Of a stretch of DNA of 64,000 bases, positions 22,991 to 32,330 are shown one piece after another. The stretch comes from Papaver somniferum (lineage: Eukaryota > Streptophyta > Magnoliopsida > Ranunculales > Papaveraceae): the NCBI RefSeq assembly GCF_003573695.1, contig NC_039362.1, positions 12,416,083 to 12,480,082 of the forward strand. The letters run 5' to 3'. How positions within the stretch are numbered: the first letter of the stretch is position 1; each line of letters begins with the position of its first letter. The notes under the pieces were generated by a model. The model was not told the origin of the DNA. It was given only the letters and a program-made list of their open reading frames with translations, and ran no database searches. The translations under genes were made by a program, and so were the position numbers.

Positions 22991-24050
22991 TAAATCTTAT
23001 GCAGAGTCAAGCAATGCCATTTGTTGTATGTGGAGGTAGGTAATGAGTAGGTTCTCTAATAGGATACAAGTGGATTGCACGTGCGTTGCTGGTCAAACAC
23101 CGAGTTTCAAATACGTCTTCTTCCCTGTTAAACCAGTTGCTTAGCATGATAGAACACCATTGCAAAGTGAAGAAAAATGAAATCGAGAGAATACAACAAC
23201 AAATTCTCCTTTCCGGATCTATAACAACGCCGGCTTAATCTACAATGCAACTTTTACTCCTTACAGCAACAAAAGCTAATTCCTAAGTCCATAAAAAAAA
23301 ACCACTACTAACAAAATGTAACTCAACCTAAACCAAATTCCACAATTTCCGTCACAAAATTAATACTGTCTAACAAAAATCAATAAGGAAATCATAAGGA
23401 AACGTGATCTTATTACAATCTTATTATTAGAATTTATCAGAGAATGCTCTAGATGAACTCTCTTTAAATTGGTTTATGATCATAAAAAAATGAAAGACCT
23501 GAACAAAAAAAAAAAGAAACCCTAACAATATCGATGTGCTTCCATAATTTCCATCACAGATAAGATATATAATCACCGCCAAGATCATAAAAAACTCTTA
23601 AAATTGACAGAACCCTAGGTTTACAGAATATAGTAGAAAACGATTTTAGTTTTAGGAAATGTATATACCTGAAACCCTAACGATAGTAATTTCAAATTAA
23701 GAAAAACATCCCCCATTCATAAAATTAAACAAGTTTGCATTTAATCTGATAAGAGAAGGAAAGAAAATTTTTGTCTATTTCCTTACCTAGGGTTTCTCTA
23801 TTTCGCCTCTTCCAGTCTTTCTCCCGCGTGCAAGTAAGAGAAGGAAATAATATTTTATCTTTTTTCTCAACTAGTTGTTAAAGATATTTTAATTAACCAA
23901 AATGCCATTTTACCTAGGTTTATCACGTCATTATGACATAGTGGGTAAGGATAGATTCCAATTAGACTAGGGTACGTGTTGTATTAAAGATTTCAGGGAC
24001 CTGATTTGCTTGACCTATGTTTCACCTGATTTGTTTGACATTAGTTGATT
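22990..24050. other. No gene seen
   Basis: A/T-rich non-coding sequence with a short G/C-richer block near 23780-23840 (CCTAGGGTTTCTC, CTCCCGCGTGC) that looks like a leader or element edge. No coding frame is supported. Confidence 0.5.
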
Positions 24051-24083
24051 AATTAGTTGTTGGTCAGGACTCAGGGACCAGGG

Positions 24084-24135
24084 TATTGAGATATAGCATA
24101 ATGTCTGAGCCAAACCATGCTGCAGTTCAGGATAT
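24084..24135 (+). repeat. GAGATATxGCAT repeat block, copy 1
   Basis: It contains TTGAGATATAGCATAATG, then GAGCCAAACCATGCTGCAG and TTCAGGATAT. Related copies are at 25232-25302 and 27281-27350, in the same orientation. Confidence 0.75.
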
Positions 24136-24189
24136 GGCCCATTTGTTAACTAATTAAAATTAAATAATATACATAATTGTGCAGGGACC

Positions 24190-24860
24190 TATTATGTTTT
24201 GACCATTTTTTGGGAATTATACGGATTCGGGGTACATGTAGTAGTTCGGGACGGCATACGTACGGGAATTATACGGATTCAGATAGATCAGATTCGGTCA
24301 AAAATCCGATCAACGGTTCGTTGTTCGGACAGTAGTTCGGAACGGCATATGTACGTGCATATTCGTTTTATAAATGTGAGTTTGGCAGTTAAAATTCGGA
24401 TAACATATATGATAAATTGATAAGTATTATGACCTTATTACGAGACTAATTTGATTTGTATATGATTTATAAGATGGAAAAAAACATTTTAGCATGATTA
24501 TTTAACAAGAAGTAAACAATTTAATCGCATAAATGTATTATAAAACTTATAGACTTTTAAACAAAAATCAACACATAAAACACTGGTTAAACAACTACCA
24601 ATAATTGTATTTAAATATAAAGTATATACAAAATCAAACAAAAACCAATCAACAGAACTCTGGTGAGAGAGTTACCTATGGGAGTTCTAGTTCGGAAATA
24701 TCATTCGGATACGGTCAGTTCGGATACGTTCGCGAATCATTCGTGAGGTCCATATAATCCGGGAACTAGGTTCGGATTTCAAATAGTTCAGAAGTATCAT
24801 TCGGACTCGGTCAGTTCGGATACGTTCGCAAATCATTCAGGAATGATTCGGAGAATTACT
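24190..24860. repeat. TTCGGATACG-rich repetitive block
   Basis: Many scattered copies of TTCGGATACG, TACGGATTC and GTTCGGAA occur, with inverted partners at both ends (ATTATACGGATTC on the left; GAATCATTC and GAATGATTC on the right). It resembles the subterminal regions of small DNA transposons. No ORF. Confidence 0.5.
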
Positions 24861-24865
24861 AACTA

Positions 24866-25228
24866 GGGGTTGGGTTAACCCACCCAACCCATGCCCAACC
24901 CGATCGTTAGGAGAACATGGGAAATGTATTTCAAAACTTTGGGCAAGCTTGGTCATAAATTTTATAAACCCGAGTCAAATTTGGGGAAGCATCGGCACAA
25001 ATGTTTCTATCCCAAGCTACCCACCCAACCCGAAGAACAATGATATAGCTATATAAAACTATTTTTTTAATTGACATTATTATCTATATAGAGTAATTTT
25101 AGATATTATCTTCAAATCTAATAATGAAAATATATATTATATTTATCTCATGAATCATGAGCCATTATTATCTATTTAGAGTAAACCTTCTAACCCGCCC
25201 AACCAACCCAAGTCCCACCGATAGGTCG
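24866..25228. repeat. Possible small non-autonomous DNA transposon (AACCCACCCAACCC ends)
   Basis: The left end has GGGTTGGGTTAACCC and ACCCACCCAACCC; the right end has AACCCGCCCAACCAACCC and GGTCGGGTAC. The interior is very A/T-rich. The composition and terminal bias suggest a MITE, but no target duplication was identified. Confidence 0.35.
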
Positions 25229-25231
25229 GGT

Positions 25232-25302
25232 ACTTGAGATATGGCATGATACATGAGCCAAACTTGTGAATCCTGATGAACCATAATGCTACAGTTATGG
25301 CC
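25232..25302 (+). repeat. GAGATATxGCAT repeat block, copy 2
   Basis: It has ACTTGAGATATGGCATGA, ACATGAGCCAAAC and a more diverged end. It lies about 290 bp upstream of the acidic gene at 25587. Confidence 0.7.
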
Positions 25303-25586
25303 TTCAAATTAGGAAACCTCCTGGTTTTACTCTTAAAGATAACGTTGTGTGCAATTAAGAGATGAGACCGCTAATAATGATGTATTTTGAAAAATTGTGT
25401 CTTGACTCTTGACACTGATGAGGCGTGGTCTGCCAAGGGACAAGAAGTTTAACCATGCACCATAAATGGACATTTATGGTTAATCTAACCACTCTATAAA
25501 ATGATAAGAAACTGATATGCAATTACTCTTTAATCAATCAAAACAAAAAAAATAAAGAAAATTTGCAGAGAGAAGAAGATTAAGAG

Positions 25587-26336
25587 ATGGATGAACCAAA
25601 CCAACCTGATGTTGAAAATCAATCACCAGCATTAGAAAATGCAAAACAAGCAACTCATGCATTAACAAGTGAAGAGGCTGAGAGATTGATTTCTTATTTA
25701 GAACAAAAAATTCCAAATAAGAGGATTCAGGAAGAAGAAAATAGGAGATAGGAAGAATTTGATAGGCAAAGGATTGAGAACGAAGAAGAGTACCAGTTTT
25801 GGATCATAAAATATGAGACAAGATGTGCAAGGAAGAAGAGAGAAATGCAAGAAAGGATAGAGAGATATGAGCATCGTTGGATTAAGACAAGAAGTTCCAC
25901 AGAAAGTGAAAGTGATGAGGAAGGTGGAGAAGCAGTAAAACTTGATGAGGATGATAACAGCAGTGAGGGATCTAATGATCCGGAAAAAGAGGCTAGAGAG
26001 AGACAAAGGCAGGAGAGAGATGATGCAGAAATGTATCTACTCTATTTGGCAGAGAAAGCTCAACCCAATATTTTTGCTCGTACCATGTCTGAACCCATGA
26101 ATGTGGATTCATACGGTGAGGAGATACCAGGGATGGATGTAGATGGCAATCCTATTGCATCAGAGGTTCAGGAAGAAGAAAATGAAGGATCAGAAGATGA
26201 TGAGGATGGTGAAGATGATGAAGATGATGAGGATGGAGGTTATAGTCCTGCAGCTTCTACCAGCACTGATAGTGGCGTAGACTTCTCCTATGAAGAAGAG
26301 GGATTTAACACCGACGATGACGATGATCAGTGGTGA
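25587..26336 (+). pseudogene. Acidic orphan protein, FARTMSEP family, copy 2 (one in-frame TAG)
   Basis: Frame of 250 codons from MDEPNQPDVENQSP to DDDQW, open except for TAG at 25749-25751 in ENRR*EEFDRQR. Layout: N-terminal SEEAERLISYLEQK (about residues 31-44), a long charged helix likely to be a coiled coil (residues 45-110), TRSSTESESDEE, RQRQERDDAEMYLLYLAEK, then FARTMSEPMNVDSYGEEIPG and a Glu/Asp-rich tail. The paralogue at 15618-16378 keeps the same order. The part after the TAG has an in-frame ATG at 25845 and could still be translated. A TATA-like CTCTATAAAAT lies near 25492, and CCATAAATGGACATTTATGG, partly shared with copy 1, near 25460. Function unknown; a nuclear role is a guess from acidity. 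Confidence 0.6.
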
Positions 26337-26530
26337 TCATATGAAGAGCATTGGGAAAATCTTTTGAGGAAGACTTAGGAGGATTTTATTCCTTGAAGTC
26401 TTCAGATCATCTTCGTGAAAATTCACAAAGATTTTCCTAACGCGTGTAGTTGCTGGTGCTGTTGGAACTGAAGAAGAGGTCTAGTCTTCTGTAATACATG
26501 ATACATCTTCTAATGCATGGTAAGTGTTTT

Positions 26531-26574
26531 TTTTTTTTTTTGGGGGGGGGGGGGGGGGGTNNNNNNNNNNGGGG
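26531..26574. other. Homopolymer and assembly gap
   Basis: A T run is followed by a G run, then ten N and further G. This is a sequencing or assembly artefact, so nothing should be read from it. Confidence 0.9.
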
Positions 26575-26579
26575 TTTAT

Positions 26580-27280
26580 TTCAGCACAAGGTTTGATCTT
26601 GTAAAGGTGTTGTTTTGGTGTTGACAAAGATCAAACTCGGTAGTAGTGGTGGTAGATATTTTGCTGGTACTTGTTATGGAGTTTATGGGAATTTTTCTTA
26701 TCGGACGGCATCGGAGTTGGTTGTCCAGGTGTAAGTCGAACTGGAATTGGTAGTGTGTCTAGTTCTTTTGCTTATGGTTTGATTGTAAATGGAACTACTT
26801 AGTAATTAGTGGTCTGATCTGTAATGGTGATGGTGTTTGTAAATGTGGTTAATGAAATTAAAATTGTATTTTTTCGGTTTCTCTTTGTGATTTCAACCGT
26901 GGTATGTTGAAACAAAATAAGCATTATTCTCTATCCAGTCTAATTCACTTGATAGAGAGGCATATACACACCTAGTCTGAATCTACAATCTGAGATGTTC
27001 ATAATTACCAAAAGATGTTCATAATCTTAAATCACCTATAGTCTGAATCTACAATCTGAGATGTTCATAAATCATGCAATTGAGATGTTCATAATCACCA
27101 AAAGATTCTCAAATCAGGGTACAATTCACAGCAACATAAAAATAAACCTAAAATCTAAAACATAGAGATGTTCATACTTCATAATCACCATAATAATAAA
27201 TTGTACCATTCAATAAATATACACAAGTGTGTTGATTTTGTTTTGCTTATTGACCTATTATGTTTGACCTTTTTTTTATT
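26580..27280. repeat. Non-coding, with GAGATGTTCATAA repeats
   Basis: The first 300 bp are T/G-rich and probably 3' flank of the acidic gene. Around 26990-27110 the words TCTGAATCTACAATCTGAG and GATGTTCATAAT recur three to four times as a short tandem array. No gene seen. Confidence 0.55.
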
Positions 27281-27350
27281 TTAGTTGTTGGTCAGGGACT
27301 TGAGATATGGCATGAGACATGAGCCAAACCATGCTGCAGTTCAAGATATT
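27281..27350 (+). repeat. GAGATATxGCAT repeat block, copy 3
   Basis: TTAGTTGTTGGTCAGGGACT, GAGATATGGCATGAGAC, GAGCCAAACCATGCTGCAG. It is closest to copy 1. It lies 580 bp upstream of the gene at 27929. Confidence 0.75.
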
Positions 27351-27928
27351 GCAATACACCAGCGTCACATAATGCCTGTCAACAGGTGCTGGCTCTATGA
27401 AAAACGCGTAAACCCTGGTAAACCGTGCATGATCAACAAGTGTTGGTGTCTATGAATTTTGCAAAAAATCAATTATGATTGTAGTAATAATGTGGTAGGA
27501 GAAGTTGCGTCTGAAATTCAATAAGGAAGGAGAATTTTATTAAATAAGGAATGAAAAATTTTAATTTTAACAAGTGTACTATCTCATTGACATGAATGCA
27601 TAACGTGTCAGCATATTTAGAGATATCTTTAGGGTTACGGCAAGATTATAGGCGTCTAATTAGAACTGACAATCAGTAGTCTAATCCTACAATCCTAAAT
27701 GCAATATTTTTCTGCTCGGTCTCGCAAAATCCGCAAAATCGCACTTTCCATATATCACCTTGATTTTCGTATGTTATATTCATGGTAAACATAACCCACC
27801 CACTATATTTAGATTTGCATACTAGATATGTATAGGAGAGAAAAAAACTATATTTAGCTAGATTTGGATCCTAGAAATAAGAAATTAGATACCTCGTTCA
27901 TAAGTAAAAGAAAGAAGGAATTGAGAGG

Positions 27929-28189
27929 ATGGGTTCTAATGAGAAATGTGTTGTTCCTGCCAATGGTCTTAATAATGATCCTCCTCCTCCGAAGGGCTTT
28001 GCTTCATGGGATGGCTTTGTGGAAAGCATTGGTGATATACTAGAAGATTTTGTCGATGAAGAATGGGAGTTAGTTCATAATAAGAAAATGATCCATGTTG
28101 AAAATGATCCTCGTCCTAAGGGTTTTGCTTCTTGGGATGCATTTGAGAAAAGCTATGGTGAGCATTTGGATAATGATTACAATGAATAA
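27929..28189 (+). CDS. Small acidic protein with duplicated PKGFASWD motif
   Basis: Intact 86 aa frame. The start MGSNEKCVVPANGLNNDPPP is followed by KGFASWDGFVESIGDILEDF (about residues 22-41), a linker EEWELVHNKKMIHVEND, and a second copy, PKGFASWDAFEKSYGEHLDN (residues 63-82). The two copies share P-K-G-F-A-S-W-D-x-F. The gene is complete, with a TAA stop. It has no signal peptide, membrane segment or known domain. The tandem aromatic and acidic motif suggests a short protein-binding module; that is inference. I do not recognise the family. A host orphan gene is most likely. Confidence 0.55.
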   Translation: MGSNEKCVVPANGLNNDPPPPKGFASWDGFVESIGDILEDFVDEEWELVHNKKMIHVENDPRPKGFASWDAFEKSYGEHLDNDYNE

Positions 28190-28905
28190 GAACATGGGAA
28201 GCCACCAAGACAAACAAATTTATGGCTGAGCACTCGACATTGACTAAATTCAAGTTTTTTACATTATTTTTAGTATGCTAATTTTTTTAATGTGTAAGCA
28301 CAATTATGTAGCAGTCCTAGGCCTACTGTTCAATTGTGCTCTCAATTCTAATTTTTTTTTGGTAAAGTTTGTCAGATTTGGCATTGCAATTTATGAAAAA
28401 TTGGCTATTTTTTTCAACTCTGATACAAGACTCAATATACAGTCCCTATCATATTCATGATCCTATCACTTTAACAACAAAGACACAAAAAAATCATGGT
28501 TAACCCTAACATCCAAATCTCTACACCAAGCCCCCTTAAACACATTACTCGTTCATTCTGTTTTGTCAAAAGATTGATACTCCAACAGATGAACAATGGA
28601 CAGAAATTAAAAAATATATGCACTTGAAATCTAAAGAAAATATTGCATCCGCAAATATTAAACATTCACAAAAACTATACTTCCAAGCAGCTTTACAAAC
28701 AGACTAATTAAATATCAAAAAAAAAAAGATTACACTAATAACACAAAAACTAAAAAGATATTTAACTAAACAAAAGATGATGGATCAAGATGTGATTGAA
28801 TACTATTCTTGTATAGCAGAACCATGAAAACAAAGGACTAGATCAGTTACAATCCCCTTCTTCTTCACTGCTGCTGTCGACTATCGTAACCACATCTTTG
28901 TATGG
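28190..28905. other. No gene seen
   Basis: A/T-rich intergenic sequence between two converging small genes; probably holds both 3' UTRs. No coding frame supported. Confidence 0.5.
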
Positions 28906-29184
28906 TCAATCATCATCGTCATCATCAACATCATCGTCTTCATCTTCATCCTCAAGCGCTGGCCCAAACCAAAATAAGTGTTCTGGATCATCTAAATCAT
29001 CATCCTCATCCTCAAAACCATACTCATCATCCTCTTCATCGTCCTCCTCTTCTTCATCGTCAACATCATCATAATCATCAACATCTCCAAAACAATGAAC
29101 AACCTTGCAACCAAAATAAGCAACAATCTCTTTGTCTTCATCAAGAAGAAGAAATCGGAAGGAAGTTACTAGAAGAGCAGTCAT
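28906..29184 (-). CDS. Small Asp/Glu-rich protein
   Basis: Intact 92 aa frame on the minus strand. The N-terminal 30 residues are ordinary (MTALLVTSFRFLLLDEDKEI, VAYFGCKVVHCFGDV); the rest is dominated by Asp and Glu, broken by EYGFEDEDD and DPEHLFWFGPALE. The aromatic HLFWFGP in an acidic context could be a binding motif. The His-rich and Pro-rich frame on the opposite strand is its shadow. The upstream (right) side is cut at 29275 by the Athila element, only 91 bp from the ATG, so its original promoter now lies beyond 40165. The acidic part is low complexity, so coding status is not certain. Confidence 0.5.
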   Translation of the reverse strand: MTALLVTSFRFLLLDEDKEIVAYFGCKVVHCFGDVDDYDDVDDEEEEDDEEDDEYGFEDEDDDLDDPEHLFWFGPALEDEDEDDDVDDDDDD

Positions 29185-29270
29185 TTTGTCTGGTTTGATA
29201 CTAAAACTTTCAGTTTTTGATACTGAAACCCTAGTTTAGAGAGAGACTTGGAAAAGAAAAAGCGGTAATG

Positions 29271-29275
29271 TCCAG
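29271..29275. other. Target site duplication (left), TCCAG
   Basis: TCCAG directly precedes the left LTR end (TGAGATAACT) and recurs directly after the right LTR end at 40161-40165. Five bases is the usual duplication for Ty3/gypsy elements. Confidence 0.85.
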
Positions 29276-30514
29276 TGAGATAACTAAAAATATATGCAAT
29301 TTTCAACTTGTTAACTGATAAGCACTGAAATTGAAATTCATAAAAAAATTGTAGCAAATTCTCTACTGGCTAGTCCAGAGAGATACACAGTGTGTTTCAC
29401 ACACTCCACATAACACCAATTTATACCCCATTACATATTTAGGGTTTTCCGCCAATTTTCCCCCAAAACAGTGAAATTAGGTGAAATTGATTTACCTACT
29501 GTTGATGAGATACTCACTCCATCTCGTCGACCCACTCTTCTCCTGCTTCTTCTCGTTCCTCTCATGTCCAATTGTTGCTTTAATCATCACTTATATCCCT
29601 AATTTCTCACCTAGGGTTTCAGTGAGCAGAGAGATGAGAAATTGGAGAAATTAGTGATGCTAAAGAGATGGTACGTGATGGTGATGATGGGCTTAGGTAG
29701 AGTAGAGTTGGGGAGAAAATAGTGGAGTGATTTGGGGTGAGGTGGTGGTGATGGAGACGGACATGGTGGTGGTACGGAGTATGGTGGTTCTGCAGAGGGG
29801 GGTGATGGAGGAGATGGGTTCGATGGAGAAAGGGGAAGGGTGCGTTTGTTTGAGGTCTAGGGTGTTCGGCACTTGGGTGTGAGGCGAGTGTATCGAGTTT
29901 GATGATCTGCGACGCTGAGCCGTGGGATAGGGAGATGAAAGATCAATCGGACGGTGAGATGAAGTGAAGCTTGTAGCGACCGCTGGATTATATAATACAA
30001 CAAAATCAACGATGCCAGATGGAGTTAGGTGTTGTAGTGTTAGGCGGAGATATCAAACTTCGATGCACAGCAAGGGAGCGACCGTCGGATGCTCCTGAGA
30101 ACTGATCTGACGGCTGAAGACGCAAGCGGGTATGGATTTGGGTTTTAGGCTTTTGGGTATAGAATATGGGTTTGGGAAATGAGTTTGGGCTTGGAAAACC
30201 TTGAGCCCACTTCTTCTTTAAGAACAACTTTCTTCTTCTTGAGCCCATTTCCAGCTTTTTGGACGTGCGCTCCATTCTTTGCGGCTTCCTTGCGTAATTT
30301 CTCCCGGCTTTTCACCACTTTTCTGCTCTTTTCGCTCCGCAAGTCATCCGAACTTTATTTATTACCTAAAAATGCAAAATTAAGTAAGAAAAATATTTAT
30401 TCTTGAAAACAATGAAAATACAGAATATGGGATAAAATGTAGAATTAATGCATAAAAGATGAGTTAAAATGCCAACAAAAAGGGATAAATATATACAATA
30501 TTTGGCACTCATCA
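29276..30514 (-). repeat. Athila 3' LTR
   Basis: On the minus strand it starts TGATGAGTGCCAAATATTG and ends AGTTATCTCA (TG...CA). It is almost identical to 38921-40160; most differences lie between +100 and +1000 bp. It holds no real gene: the basic ORF at 30006-30275 has an exact counterpart in the other LTR and is a shadow. Confidence 0.92.
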
Positions 30515-30527
30515 AATACCCCCAAAC
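30515..30527 (-). promoter_or_regulatory. Athila polypurine tract
   Basis: Minus strand CAGGTTTGGGGGTATT directly abuts the LTR start TGATGAGTGCC. A near copy of the tract lies at 31937-31948 (plus strand TACCCCCAAACC), possibly a second internal tract. Confidence 0.75.
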
Positions 30528-30529
30528 CT

Positions 30530-32330
30530 GAATTTTACTTGTCCTCAAGTAAAACAAAACTAAGGAAATCCTAACTATACCACTGTCGCTGGTCTCTCGA
30601 ATGCATTTAGCGTATGCACTAAGCCTTTTAAACCACTGTCCCTAGTGGACGAGTTGAAGTCTCGTGAAGGTTTGCTTAGAACGTACCTACAAAGTTCTAG
30701 GTCAAAATATAAGCTCAGATTCCATCAAATGTGACATGTGCAAAACAGTTTAAGCTCACAGCAAAATGGAGATGTCAGTCTAGCTATCGAAGGCACAATC
30801 CTAGCACTGATAACAAAAAAAAGACATGTGATAAGAGTGTAAAGTGTATCTACACATGTATAAAGAAAGATTTGAAGTCATGACTACTAATCACCAAGAG
30901 ATAGTTTCTCAGGCTAAGAACTGAGGTCGAAATCTAGCTAGCTGTCCGGACTTTACGAGAATTGTGAATGAGTTGGAGGTATTTCACAATTACTCGCGTT
31001 GTACATCAATGGCATACACCCTCCTTGCTTATTACAATAAACAACAAAATAACTCTTTACATGACTCTTATTTACATTGACAATTCTCTTTTTATTTTTG
31101 GAACAAGAGATGATGGAATACTTGATTTTTTTTGTATTTTTCTGATATTTTCTCTTTTTTTTTTTGTTAACTTCTGAATATATACATTTTTTTTTTTTTT
31201 TTTTNNNNNNNNNNNNNNNNNNNNNNNNNNNNNNNNNNNNNNNNNNNNNNNNNNNNNNNNNNNNNNNNNNNNNNNNNNNNNNNNNNNNNNNNNNNNNNNN
31301 NNNNNNNNNNNNNNNNNNNNNNNNNNNNNNNNNNNNNNNNNNNNNNNNNNNNNNNNNNNNNNNNNNNNNNNNNNNNNNNNNNNNNNNNNNNNNNNNNNNN
31401 NNNNNNNNNNNNNNNNNNNNNNNNNNNNNNNNNNNNNNNNNNNNNNNNNNNNNNNNNNNNNNNNNNNNNNNNNNNNNNNNNNNNNNNNNNNNNNNNNNNN
31501 NNNNNNNNNNNNNNNNNNNNNNNNNNNNNNNNNNNNNNNNNNNNNNNNNNNNNNNNNNNNNNNNNNNNNNNNNNNNNNNNNNNNNNNNNNNNNNNNNNNN
31601 NNNNNNNNNNNNNNNNNNNNNNNNNNNNNNNNNNNNNNNNNNNNNNNNNNNNNNNNNNNNNNNNNNNNNNNNNNNNNNNNNNNNNNNNNNNNNNNNNNNN
31701 NNNNNNNNNNNNNNNNNNNNNNNNNNNNNNNNNNNNNNNNNNNNNNNNNNNNNNNNNNNNNNNNNNNNNNNNNNNNNNNNNNNNNNNNNNNNNNNNNNNN
31801 NNNNNNNNNNNNNNNNNNNNNNNNNNNNNNNNNNNNNNNNNNNNNNNNNNNNNNNNNNNNNNNNNNNNNNNNTTTTTTCAAAAAGAAGAAGGAGTTCGTT
31901 TTCAATTATGGCAAATTATCATGGTATCTACTCTATACCCCCAAACCTAAACTAAACATTGTCCTCAATGTTTCAACATATGGAAAGAATTATAAAACAA
32001 TATATGAAGAGGAACATGCTGAGTAGAGTAAAAGGAGAGAGAATACCCGATTGTACGGCGAAAGCTTGATTAAAACTCCGTTATTCAAGGAAAAAATCCA
32101 TCATATTAGGAGTCACAATGGATGAGCACAAAATATACACAAAGGGAAATTTAACTAACACATTATCTACAAGAAAATTTGGTTTTTTAATGGGATTGGA
32201 CTTTTTGGAAAAAATTTGGTTTTGTTGGGAAAAAGACAAATTTTGGTTTTGATGGGAAAACGAAAAATTTTGGTTTTTAGGGAAAGATTTGGAAAACTTT
32301 TTTGGTTATTTAGGGAAAGAGTGGACCAGT
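30530..32330. other. Athila 3' non-coding region with 668 bp gap
   Basis: No ORF is visible on either strand apart from frames running through N (31205-31872). Near 32190-32310 there are degenerate repeats of TTTTGGTTTT and GGGAAA. An env-like gene, if present, could only be inside the gap. Confidence 0.6.

Noticed and set aside
28902..29198. His/Pro-rich plus-strand ORF
   Set aside because: Exact antisense shadow of the Asp/Glu codons of the gene at 28906-29184.
30006..30406. Basic ORFs in the LTR, repeated at 39652-40052
   Set aside because: They recur only because the LTRs are near identical; no coding signal.
31072..31955. ORFs of over 250 codons across 31205-31872
   Set aside because: They consist mostly of N; the gap cannot support a frame.
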